NCBI GenBank assembly: GCA_021847065.1
Contig: JAJZVR010000006.1
Span: 1-37,372 of the forward strand
Direction: 5' to 3'
Source of the DNA: Planctomycetota bacterium
Lineage (GTDB): Bacteria > Planctomycetota > Phycisphaerae > WQYP01
Length of the DNA stretch: 37,372 nucleotides
In this document: piece after piece, positions 18,086 to 27,440 of the stretch
How positions within the stretch are numbered: position 1 is the first letter of the stretch
How the letters are laid out: each line of letters begins with the position of its first letter
Program-made: the position numbers and the translations under genes
The notes under the pieces: model-generated
What the model was told of the DNA's origin: nothing
Seen by the model: only the letters and a program-made list of their open reading frames with translations
The model's database searches: none

Positions 18086-20176
18086 TTAGCCAATTCCCCT
18101 TCTTTTGGCGGACTGCTTCATCAGTCCGACCGACAGCAACGCGGCACCGAGCATCACCAAAGAAGCTGGTTCCGGAACCGGCGAAGCCGCCATCATTGTT
18201 GCCCAGCTATTTCCAATGAGGAAATTGGAAAACAGATTGCTGTCGCCATTCTGCATCGCCCAGGCTTCCATGCCTAACGTTTGAAAGGATGTCAACGCGT
18301 CGGCAGTATTTGTACCCAGCGAGGCCACCGCCATGGGGGAGAAGAAATCGCCGGATGAGGGATTCACCCACAGGGCCATGCGGTCAAACGGTCCGGTGCT
18401 TACGGCCGTGCTCTTGAAGAGAAATGCCACAATATAGTATACCTTTCCCTTCTGAATGCTTCCACCGGCGGATGCGGCCGTGCTGTTCGCATCGGTCTGC
18501 ACAAAAAACTCATTGCCGGTACCGCCGGTTCCATTAATTCCCACGCGCGGGCCATTGGAATTTCCAAGCCACACAAACAGTTGCTTGCCCGCGGCCATGG
18601 TGGACCCGCCGCCCGAATTGGCCGCATTGCTGTATAGGAAACTTACGAAAACGCCATTACCATTCTGCGGTGAGGCAAGGTTCCGCGATATAACCGTCGG
18701 GTTGTACATGGCGTTGGTCAGTTGCACGGCCTGGTGGGCCATCATAAGGCCGCCACCCGAAATTTGATAAGACATCGGCGTCGTGGGCGTGACCACGTTG
18801 ACCTTGGTGGTGTCTATATTAACAGCCCATGAGCTGCCGGGTGCCCAGCCCGTCCCGCCGGCTTGGCCATTAAGCTCTCCGCCTGTGTTCGTGTTGAGAT
18901 AGGCGGACGTCAGAACCGCCGGCTGAACCGTCGCCGGTCCCGATGTGTTCATGATATTATTGAGAATATTCTGCTTATACTGGTCTACGGTGGTCCAGTC
19001 ATTCTGCAGCAAACCACCGGTGTCACCGCTGTTGGGATTGACATCCCAAAACGTCCAGTAAAGATTGTTGCTCTTGATGTAGCTGGTCAGGGCATTAATC
19101 CATTGCAGCTCCGCCGTGGACGAACCTGCGTCATTTTGCGGGCCGCCAAACTCGCCCACCCAGACCGGCGCAATATTGTCCTTGGAAATGTAGCCCCATT
19201 CCTGATTCCAGTAGGCCGGAAGATTATTCGGATAATTCGCGGCATTAAACCACGGCTGATTATATACCTCCGGACCATAATCATGCGGCGAATAAACGAC
19301 CTGATTGGGAACATTGAGTTCCACCGGGGCGGTGGCGACCCCCTTCAAATCTCCACCCCACCAAGCACTACCGGTCGTGCCATTTTGACTTTGAACCCCC
19401 TCAACGCCTATTAACAGATGCGGATTAACGGCTTGGATTGCATTGCCGGCTTGTTCGGCCGCCAGCCGCCAATCCGTCGCCGGATTGCCGGTGCCCCATG
19501 TCGTCGGGTTGTGGGGTTCATTATGAAGATCAAAGCCGATAACGGTGGGATTATTCTTATAACGTGTAGCCAAGGTGGTGAGGTCACTGACCCATTGCGT
19601 TGTGGTCAGATCCGGGGTGTTGGTACTGCCGGGATATTGTGGATTGGTATACCAGAGCGGTGACTGGCCGCTGGCGTCCGGGCGATGCTGATCCAGGATA
19701 ACTTTCATGCCGTAAGAGCCGGCGGAGTTTATCAACTGATCCAGACACTGCAGCGAAGTCAGGCCCTGGAGGTTCTGATTCATCGGTCCGTTAGTGCCAT
19801 AGTAACTGATGCCATTGGGCATGGTATTGGGATCCTGCACGATCGTGTCACAATAGGGAATCCGCAACAGGTTATATCCCAGGCCGGACAAGGTTTTCAG
19901 GACACTGTTCATGGACACCTGCCACAAACCGTTCACCACGTAATTGGCTGTCTCAAATCCAAACCAGTTGATGCCGTTGAACGTGGCGGTCGTGCTGGCA
20001 TTTGGGCCAGTGCTCTCGACAATCCGATTTCCGCTGGTGCCATACCAGCCGTTGTAGGTGATCGCGTCAGGGCCGGTTGTGGCGGTGGTGGTGGCAGCGC
20101 TGGCCCACGTCTGAGCGGAAACCACGGCCATGGCTGCCACCGCAAGGATGGAATATCTGTTTTTTGCGTACTTCAT
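18086..20176 (-). CDS. GH5 endoglucanase/mannanase-like protein with PEP-CTERM
   Basis: ORF listed to 20281; ATG 20176 (MKYAKNRYSILAVAAMAVVSAQTWASA) has GGAGGATCAAG upstream. GH5 acid/base FDLHNEPH and nucleophile VWVGEFGG; C-terminus VPEPASLVMLGAALLSVGLMKQSAKRR. Confidence 0.9.
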   Translation of the reverse strand: MKYAKNRYSILAVAAMAVVSAQTWASAATTTATTGPDAITYNGWYGTSGNRIVESTGPNASTTATFNGINWFGFETANYVVNGLWQVSMNSVLKTLSGLGYNLLRIPYCDTIVQDPNTMPNGISYYGTNGPMNQNLQGLTSLQCLDQLINSAGSYGMKVILDQHRPDASGQSPLWYTNPQYPGSTNTPDLTTTQWVSDLTTLATRYKNNPTVIGFDLHNEPHNPTTWGTGNPATDWRLAAEQAGNAIQAVNPHLLIGVEGVQSQNGTTGSAWWGGDLKGVATAPVELNVPNQVVYSPHDYGPEVYNQPWFNAANYPNNLPAYWNQEWGYISKDNIAPVWVGEFGGPQNDAGSSTAELQWINALTSYIKSNNLYWTFWDVNPNSGDTGGLLQNDWTTVDQYKQNILNNIMNTSGPATVQPAVLTSAYLNTNTGGELNGQAGGTGWAPGSSWAVNIDTTKVNVVTPTTPMSYQISGGGLMMAHQAVQLTNAMYNPTVISRNLASPQNGNGVFVSFLYSNAANSGGGSTMAAGKQLFVWLGNSNGPRVGINGTGGTGNEFFVQTDANSTAASAGGSIQKGKVYYIVAFLFKSTAVSTGPFDRMALWVNPSSGDFFSPMAVASLGTNTADALTSFQTLGMEAWAMQNGDSNLFSNFLIGNSWATMMAASPVPEPASLVMLGAALLSVGLMKQSAKRRGIG

Positions 20177-20326
20177 TGTCTTGATCCTCCAAATTGTTTT
20201 ATCAATTAAATTATTTCTGATGGAACATTGGAAAAAAACACCGCAATTCCTTGAGCCGACCGATATTTCCAACGCTCGCACTATGCGCCAATCTTTATCC
20301 GGTTCGATCCCAGGGGTTTGAGAAAG

Positions 20327-20366
20327 AAAAGGGAGGCTACCGCCTACTACTGGGTACCTCCCTTTT
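20327..20366 (-). terminator. Rho-independent-type terminator downstream of the PEP-CTERM gene
   Basis: AAAAGGGAGGcTACC / GGGTACCTCCCTTTT inverted repeat; on the minus strand the stem is followed by TTCTTTCTC, just after the stop at 20383. Confidence 0.7.
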
Positions 20367-20382
20367 CAACACGGACAATCGC

Positions 20383-21285
20383 TCACGCCCGAGCGAATCG
20401 CCGTTTGAGAATCAGTAAACCAAACCCCGCAATGCCCATCAGGGGAAGCACCGCCGGTTCGGGCACTGGGCTGGCCACGCCACTGATGGCAAATACCCCT
20501 GTTTGCGCACCGCCACTGTTAAATGTGATGCCGGTGATTGGCGTAGTAGCCTCAACACCGCTCAATGCCACGTCGGTCTCATAAAGCCCAAAGGTATGAC
20601 CGCCGGTGGTGGGGCTGGCACCGCTATCATAGCGATCGAAACCGTTCGGAACTGCTTCCGATGCTATGCCCGTCCCATTACCCCAATCCGGCGCGCTAAA
20701 GGTAAACGCGCTAGAGGAGGTTCCATTAGCAAAGTTGACCACGAACGTTCCGGATGTCGTGGATGAAGCATTCGCGCTGGTTGCGAGAATCGCCAGGGAA
20801 CTGTATGCCGTCGGAGTGCTCAATGTGAGCGTTCCCGGCGCGCCAAGCCCGGTCGTGGAATTGTAAAGATACAGAACATTGTTGGTTCCAACATAGCCGG
20901 CACTACTGCTGCCGGTAACCAGTGTATCCTGAAGTTGGAACGTTGTGTTGCCACCGGTGACCGTATTGGTCGCGGCACTGACAAAAGTGTTCGTGCCGGT
21001 ATCCGCGGTTGGCAGTCCTTTGGTATCGTTTGCGAACCCGCTGCCAAAAAATAGTGTGGAACTACCATTGTAACCGTTACCGAAGCTAACTGTTCCAGCG
21101 GTTGTCACTGCTGCGGGTCCGGTCGAGTTGGCATTCGGAGACAGAATCGAATCTTGATTCCAGCCGGTGGCCGTAATCGGTGTGGGAGCCATGCTCGCAC
21201 CGGCGACACCGGCGAAAGCCAGGCTCATAGCGGCCGCAAGCCCAAGAATACCGATAGAGGGTCGAGTTGTTTTTTCCAAGATCAT
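20383..21285 (-). CDS. PEP-CTERM sorting-domain protein, otherwise uncharacterised
   Basis: 300-aa ORF with signal peptide; C-terminus VPEPAVLPLMGIAGFGLLILKRRFARA; SD-like AGGGAGATC upstream. Confidence 0.9.
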   Translation of the reverse strand: MILEKTTRPSIGILGLAAAMSLAFAGVAGASMAPTPITATGWNQDSILSPNANSTGPAAVTTAGTVSFGNGYNGSSTLFFGSGFANDTKGLPTADTGTNTFVSAATNTVTGGNTTFQLQDTLVTGSSSAGYVGTNNVLYLYNSTTGLGAPGTLTLSTPTAYSSLAILATSANASSTTSGTFVVNFANGTSSSAFTFSAPDWGNGTGIASEAVPNGFDRYDSGASPTTGGHTFGLYETDVALSGVEATTPITGITFNSGGAQTGVFAISGVASPVPEPAVLPLMGIAGFGLLILKRRFARA

Positions 21286-21487
21286 AAATGATCTCCCTAT
21301 TTAAGTTAACAAAATAATCAATCAAAATACAAAACATTTAGGGAAGTTCTTAAATATTGTGAAAATCATGTCCTCCTTTCTATCGGGTTGCCGTTTCATT
21401 TTTCCGATCCTTTCGCTTCAGAGTAGCCATCGGCATCAGCCTCACATCACTTCCGGCGACGAGAAGACCCGATGGCTAATCGGATCC

Positions 21488-22369
21488 TCATGGGGGACTG
21501 GGGCGAAAGTTCTTGTAAGTGAGATTGGTTTGTATGGCGGTGCCGCCCGATCCACTGGTCACAGTATATTGGAATGTCGAAACGGATAAATCGGCCATCA
21601 GCGAATTGAGTTGATGTGTCGTACCCGTTCCATGCCGCCAACGCAGATAACTTCCCGCGGGCCAATTTGCTCCGTTCTGATCCGGCCCGGGGGCCACAGG
21701 CGTGTTATTGTCGGTCTGACTCGATCCTGGCGAATAATATTGCCAGATATTTGGGCATGTGAACAGCATTCCCCACATTAAGCTGGCGCTGGACTCGCCA
21801 TCTTGGGTATAGCGGGCGGAGTCAGTGATCATCGCCACCTGGTGCGCACGGGCCGCGTGCATATACGACAGCCGGTACCAATGTGATGGGGTGATCCACC
21901 CGGCCGTCGCAGTCCATGACTCATAAAACAGGTAAGGATTGACCGCGTAGCCGCGTTGTGTGCCAGGGGGCAGACCGCTGACGATCTGCTCGGCCGGGCA
22001 TTGAAAAATGCCGGAAATCTGCGGATAACCCGGGTATGGGTTCCGTAAGACGGAGACCGACAGCGAATTGGCCTCAATTTCATTCTGCAGCGACTCCCAC
22101 CACTGCGCATAATAGGTGTTGGGGGATATATAGTTGTAATCAGCCGATGGGATCGTGTCTTGGTATTGGTCGGCATAGATCGCGGTAAGGATACCAAGCT
22201 GCCGCAGGTTTGATTTACAGGAGACGCTTAGCGCGGCTTTACGCGCCATCGCCAGTGCCGGCAGGAGCAGCGCTATAAGCACCGCGATAATCGAGATTAC
22301 CACCAGCAACTCAATGAGCGTGAATGCTGATTTTCCACGCGTTCGTTCCAACCAACTCTTGGTAGTCAT
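21488..22369 (-). CDS. Type II pseudopilin-like secreted protein (prepilin N-terminal methylation motif)
   Basis: 293 aa; [35 protein letters not shown] prepilin motif; C-terminal [16 protein letters not shown] resembles the H-X9-DG-type ending of planctomycete pseudopilins. Confidence 0.88.
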   Translation of the reverse strand: MTTKSWLERTRGKSAFTLIELLVVISIIAVLIALLLPALAMARKAALSVSCKSNLRQLGILTAIYADQYQDTIPSADYNYISPNTYYAQWWESLQNEIEANSLSVSVLRNPYPGYPQISGIFQCPAEQIVSGLPPGTQRGYAVNPYLFYESWTATAGWITPSHWYRLSYMHAARAHQVAMITDSARYTQDGESSASLMWGMLFTCPNIWQYYSPGSSQTDNNTPVAPGPDQNGANWPAGSYLRWRHGTGTTHQLNSLMADLSVSTFQYTVTSGSGGTAIQTNLTYKNFRPSPP

Positions 22370-22465
22370 GATGAAAAATCTCCAATATTTCTGTCCGCAT
22401 TTACATTCAGTGTTTCAAACTGCGGCGACAGATCCGCAATAGGATACACATGTTTTAGGCCTCTT

Positions 22466-23686
22466 TTACCTTCCGACGGCGATGGATACCGACCCAGGCT
22501 CGCGGGGCATCCGCAAACCAAGAGCCTTCACAATCGCACGATCCGGTATAATTTGATCGCCTTGCCGCTTGACCAGATGGAAACCACCGCAGTAATCCCA
22601 CATGGTCCATCCTATGTGATAGCGTTCAAAAGCAATTCTTACGTCGTGAATCCAATCCGCACGCGATCGCGGCGGAGCGTATTTTGCAAACACACCAAAC
22701 TCATCACAGATCAACGGGACCTTGTATTTTCGTCCCCATGCCGCAGCCTTGGCGATAGCATCGTTAATCCTTCGGCCATTCCATCGTTGCCGCCCATACT
22801 TAAGAATAATGCTCCGCGCCGCTGGATTTTCCACTCGTGCGGCAATAGGTGCCACGATTTTGGGACTTGACGGGTACGGCAGGCCCCGTATGAATTTCCA
22901 CGGCGGATAGGCCCATTGTGCCCCCTGCTGCGCAAACGCTCCAGGCTGGTAAAAGTGAAAATTGTATACAATATCAGAATACGGAAGGGGCTTGAGTCGG
23001 CAGAGTTGCCGTATGCTCGACCAGCGCGTCCCGGTAGCGATTATCGTAAAATTCGGGGCGCTTTTGCGAATCGCCTCCACGACGCGGAGTTGTATCGCCT
23101 CCCACGCCCGCAGGCGCGGCGCGGTGGGTTCGTTGAGCACTTCTAAAAACACACGGTTCGGATTAAACCGATACGCCAGATTCGCGGCCAGCAATCCCCA
23201 TAATCGCACGAGCGCGTTTTGTGTTGATCTATTCGCGGCCAGCGATTTTGTAAACGCGTGATCGGGATGAATATCGACAATTACAGCCAGATCGTGGGCG
23301 AGAACAAGGCGTATTGCTGCATCGAATTCCCGGAGGCGCCTGGGTGGGATTGAAATCACACCATGTTCTTGCAAGCGAAAAAACTTGCGCGGATTAACCG
23401 GGATGCGCACATGATCCATTCCCATCTCATGGATCAGGCTAATATCCCGTGCGGTGATATAGCTACGAACATGTTCCGCGGTGTCACCGGAACCATAAAC
23501 CTGTGAGAACCAGCCGCTTAAATTAACGCCACGAAGCAGATGCCGCAGGCGCTGCGCGGGAACCCCGCCACTAGCCCGATCCACTGCTCCGGCGGCATGA
23601 GAATTTGACGGCCGGGCAACCATGGCCAGCAGGAAAATCAGCCCCGCCAACCACATCCATAATTTTAATTTTAACATCATAGTCAT
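22466..23686 (-). CDS. GH5 family glycoside hydrolase
   Basis: ORF listed to 23824; internal start MTMMLKLKLWMWLAGLIFLLAMVA gives a normal signal peptide. FLEVLNEPTAPR and LICDEFGVFAKY are GH5 catalytic blocks. Confidence 0.87.
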   Translation of the reverse strand: MTMMLKLKLWMWLAGLIFLLAMVARPSNSHAAGAVDRASGGVPAQRLRHLLRGVNLSGWFSQVYGSGDTAEHVRSYITARDISLIHEMGMDHVRIPVNPRKFFRLQEHGVISIPPRRLREFDAAIRLVLAHDLAVIVDIHPDHAFTKSLAANRSTQNALVRLWGLLAANLAYRFNPNRVFLEVLNEPTAPRLRAWEAIQLRVVEAIRKSAPNFTIIATGTRWSSIRQLCRLKPLPYSDIVYNFHFYQPGAFAQQGAQWAYPPWKFIRGLPYPSSPKIVAPIAARVENPAARSIILKYGRQRWNGRRINDAIAKAAAWGRKYKVPLICDEFGVFAKYAPPRSRADWIHDVRIAFERYHIGWTMWDYCGGFHLVKRQGDQIIPDRAIVKALGLRMPREPGSVSIAVGR

Positions 23687-23808
23687 CAACCATTCAGTTA
23701 ATGAGGCGCGACCGCCACCCAAAATTCGATCACCCGCAAGTCGGCCCGCCACACGCAAAGCAGACTTGAGTATGAAAGCAGTCGGGCTGCGAAAATCGTC
23801 ACGATTGA

Positions 23809-23825
23809 AGTGTACTTTGTTCACT
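23809..23825. promoter_or_regulatory. Imperfect palindrome AGTGTAC-TTT-GTTCACT, candidate operator in the divergent LacI/GH5 intergenic region
   Basis: 6 of 7 arm positions pair; lies upstream of the inferred GH5 start and between divergent GH5 and LacI genes. Confidence 0.3.
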
Positions 23826-24158
23826 AGGCTGTGTCAAGCAAGACTGACATATGAGATGCGCTATGAAGGCAAAAAATAATATGTAACTACAGCATACAAA
23901 ACGACTTACAATCAATGAATATTTTTCTCATGCAATAAAATATTTTTTTATGATATTTATTATCAGCCTTAATCAGGACTGTATCGCGTCATTAAACTTT
24001 TCATTCCAGCGTCCGATGCGTGCCAGCTTACAGTGGACGCCGACGATGAAAACAGGTTCCCAACAGTTCGCGGGTGATCGGAATGATGTTCAGATTAAAC
24101 CATATCATCTATACTGCAATGGGCTTTATCGGATTGGCCGTTTTTTGGAGCACTATAT

Positions 24159-25226
24159 TTGATGAGGCAGCGCCCTGACGACAGAATGAAGCGACGTCGT
24201 GTTAACAATCCCGGTACAACGCGCAGTGCGACTATATCGATCACGGACGTTGCCGCGATTGCAAAAGTTTCCGTCGGTACGGTTTCGCGGGTATTTAATC
24301 AAAACCCCACTGTTGACCAGGACCTGCGAAAGCGGGTACTTAAAGCGAGTCGCAATCTGGGGTTTGTTCCCAGAACCCTCCAGCGGTGCATCGGTCTGAT
24401 TACGGGGCGGGCCAGCCCGGCACTTCCCATCGGATTCGTGAGCGTCATGACGAGCTTGGTTTGGCGCTATCTGGCGGCAGAGGGTTACAGCGTTGAACTT
24501 ATCGACATTTCAAATCTGGAACATGCCTATCAGGCACACATTGAGGGCGTCATCGCCATCGTGTTTGATGAACGCATTACCCGTCTGACGGAAGTACCAA
24601 ATCTCCCGATCCTAACCATCAATCATCCTATTCCCGACCACTTTATTCACAGCGTTCGCGCCGATCATTGCCAGCAGGCGGTACTCGCCGTAAACCACTT
24701 CCTCAAATACGGCCACCAGAAGATCGGTCTAATTCAGATCGAACCTGATGAGTGGGGCAGCCGCGAACGACTTCGCGGATATCAGGAAACGTTGGCCGGG
24801 CAAGGTATTGCTTTGGACGACTCCTTGGTGCAATACAGCGCCCTGCAACCGGTTTACGACGTAGTTACCAGATGGATTCGTCACGGGGTAACCGCAATTC
24901 TGAATTTTGGTGAGGATACCAGCCTTGAAGTACTTCACATTTTGACGAATATCCTGGGGGTCAAGATCGGCGTTGATATTTCAATCATATCGCTGGAAGA
25001 TATTCCAATCTACCAGTATTTTTCTCCGCCTCAAACGACCGTGCATCAACCGCTTGAGGAACTGGCGCAACTTGCCGCAAGCCACATGATTGAACTTTGC
25101 CACTCCCGGAACGCTCAACCGAAAAAAAAGGAGATTGTCGATATTTGCCTCACCAGCACACTGATTGTGCGAGATTCCGTGGTACAATGCGTCAATCCCT
25201 CTCTCGAAATCAAGCACACATCGTGA
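24159..25226 (+). CDS. LacI family transcriptional regulator
   Basis: 355 aa; ISITDVAAIAKVSVGTVSRVFNQNPTVDQDLRKRVLKASRNLGFVPR helix-turn-helix, periplasmic-binding-like sensor domain. Confidence 0.92.
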   Translation: MMRQRPDDRMKRRRVNNPGTTRSATISITDVAAIAKVSVGTVSRVFNQNPTVDQDLRKRVLKASRNLGFVPRTLQRCIGLITGRASPALPIGFVSVMTSLVWRYLAAEGYSVELIDISNLEHAYQAHIEGVIAIVFDERITRLTEVPNLPILTINHPIPDHFIHSVRADHCQQAVLAVNHFLKYGHQKIGLIQIEPDEWGSRERLRGYQETLAGQGIALDDSLVQYSALQPVYDVVTRWIRHGVTAILNFGEDTSLEVLHILTNILGVKIGVDISIISLEDIPIYQYFSPPQTTVHQPLEELAQLAASHMIELCHSRNAQPKKKEIVDICLTSTLIVRDSVVQCVNPSLEIKHTS

Positions 25227-25282
25227 AGTTCTTTCAGATTAGTCCGACGGGTACATCGGATTGCACGATCCCCGGCTTTATG

Positions 25283-27440
25283 TCAACTGAACAGATCCAT
25301 CGCCAACACTTCAATGTTACTATTATTGGGCAGCGTAATGCCACTAATCGGCTTGCTGGTATCCAAAGGGATGGTCAACGCATAGAGGTAAACAGTTCCC
25401 GACTGTTGCCCTGATTGGGTATTTCGATAAGGCATTGTCGCAGCGACGGAATCTGTTCCTGAAACCGGCCCCTGTGTCCAGTCATCCACGGTCTGACTGA
25501 TCGTCTCGGTAGTGCCATCCGCATAATTAATTGTGAAATTACCGGTCTGCGCACCGTTCACCGCAGCCACCAATAAGGTGATACTGGTGAAACTTCCCGA
25601 CGGAAGCGCGATGGTCTGGCCGCCGGCCTGTACTACGTTATTCGCTCCAGCGGCTCCAATGGAATAATTCGCTTGATTGAAGAGAAGATTAGTACCCAGC
25701 AGATTAGCCGAGTAACTATCACCGTACCCATCGAGATTACCGGATTTCGTATTATTGTCAGCGGTAATTCCGTTGAGGTTGTAACTGCCGGAAAGATTTA
25801 CCGAGAGCGGGGCGGCATGTGTGTCGATCGCTAATATTTTAATATTGGAATTATCGGGTAGCGTCAGGCTCACGGCATTCTTTGTGGAATTCAACATGAG
25901 CGTATATACATAAAGGAAGGGCATTGAGTTAATCTGCCCACTGCTCCCGTTGTGATATGACATTTGCATTACCGGTGCTTGCTGTGCTTCATTTCCGGTT
26001 GCTATCCAATCAGCAAAGGCCTGAGTGATAGTCGAGGTGCTTTGATCTGAATAGGTGACAGTGAATTGCCCGCTTTGACTACCATTCACGGCCGTTCCGA
26101 TTAGGGTCAGGCTGCTATATTGACCTCCAGGCAATGCAATGGTTTGTCCGGTAGCGGCTACCACGTTATTTCCACCAATCGATCCGAACGTGTACCTTGC
26201 ACCGTTGACTGACACGCTGGAGCCAAGAGTATTGGCAGAATACGAATTGCCAAATCCATCAATATTCCCCGTCCCCGGAGCGCTGTCCGACGTGATTCCC
26301 TGAACATTGAACACCCCGCCTAAATTGACCTGCGGACTGACAGCGTAGGCATCCAACGCCAAAACGACAATATTTCCGTTGGCGGGCATCGTAACACTGG
26401 TAACCACCTTCGATGGGTTTACCTGAAGGTCAACCGCATAAAGAAACCAGTTCGCATACTGCTGGCCGGACTGTGCATTTCGGTAAGCCATATCGGATAC
26501 AACAGCATCTCCAGTTGAGCTGGCTCCAACCGACCAATCCGTTAATGTTTCGTTGAATTGCTGAGTGCTTCCGTCGGAATAATGCACAGTGAACGCACCG
26601 GATTGCAGACCATTGACCCCCGTTGCCAGAAAAACCAGATTGCTGTAATTTCCGTTGGGCATCGCAATTGATTGCCCCTTGGCCTCAATGACATTGTCAG
26701 CACCAGGGGAGCCAAGGTCGAAGGATGCCCCATTATAGTAAACCATTGATCCCAAGGCGTTTGCGGAGTAACTGTCGCCATAGCCATCAATATTTCCCAA
26801 GCTCGTCGCGTTATCTGATGTAATGCCGTTGAGATTGAAACTATTGGCCAAGCTGACATGGGTTGCGGCCAATCCATTCGAAGTCGTGCCGTTGTTAATG
26901 AAAGAACTCCCGATATCCAGAGACGGGAGAGTTAAGACATCCATTGACACCACTTTAATGTCGGGGTTATTGTGCAACGTAATGCTGCTTATAGCCTTGG
27001 TCGTTGCTACGTTAAAGGTATAGCCGTAAAGGTAGACGTTCGCATATTGTTGTCCTGACGGTGCGTTACGATAAGGCATTAAAGCCGCAACCGATGGATC
27101 TGCGGAATTCCATCCCGTGGACCAATCCGTAATAGCAGGCGAAAAGGTTTGTTGGGAACCATCGGTGTAGGTTATCGTGAACGTCCCGGTCTGCGCGCCA
27201 TTTACGGCCGTGGCCAAGATGGTGACGTTCTGAACCTGCCACTGGGGCAATGTAATCGTTTGGCCGGACGCAGTGACAACGTTATTCTGGCCGGGGGCCC
27301 CGATGGCGTATGCCCCGTTATTATATTGAATACTGGACCCAAGCAGGCTCGCGGAATAGCTATTTCCCGCGCCGTCGAGATTGCCCGGTGCAGTATTATT
27401 GTTATTCGTGATGCCGTCAAGGTTGTAATAGGGAGCGATG
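25283..27440 (-). repeat. Four tandem ~165-190-aa repeats at the C-terminus of the GH8 protein
   Basis: Recurrent blocks LNGIT..N...GN(L/I)DG.G.SYSA..LGS / NNVV.A.GQ(T/S)I.(L/M)P / (A/G)VNG.Q(T/S)G.FT(I/V).Y.D / MPYRN..SGQQ / NSNI.VLA.D, approximate start points 27440, 26850, 26320, 25790. Confidence 0.85.

Noticed and set aside
18863-19414. 183-aa plus-strand ORF
   Set aside because: Antisense to the GH5 PEP-CTERM gene.
25283-27440. Possible CRISPR-like or noncoding repeat array
   Set aside because: Periodicity is ~500-600 nt, diverged and in frame, so these are protein-domain repeats.
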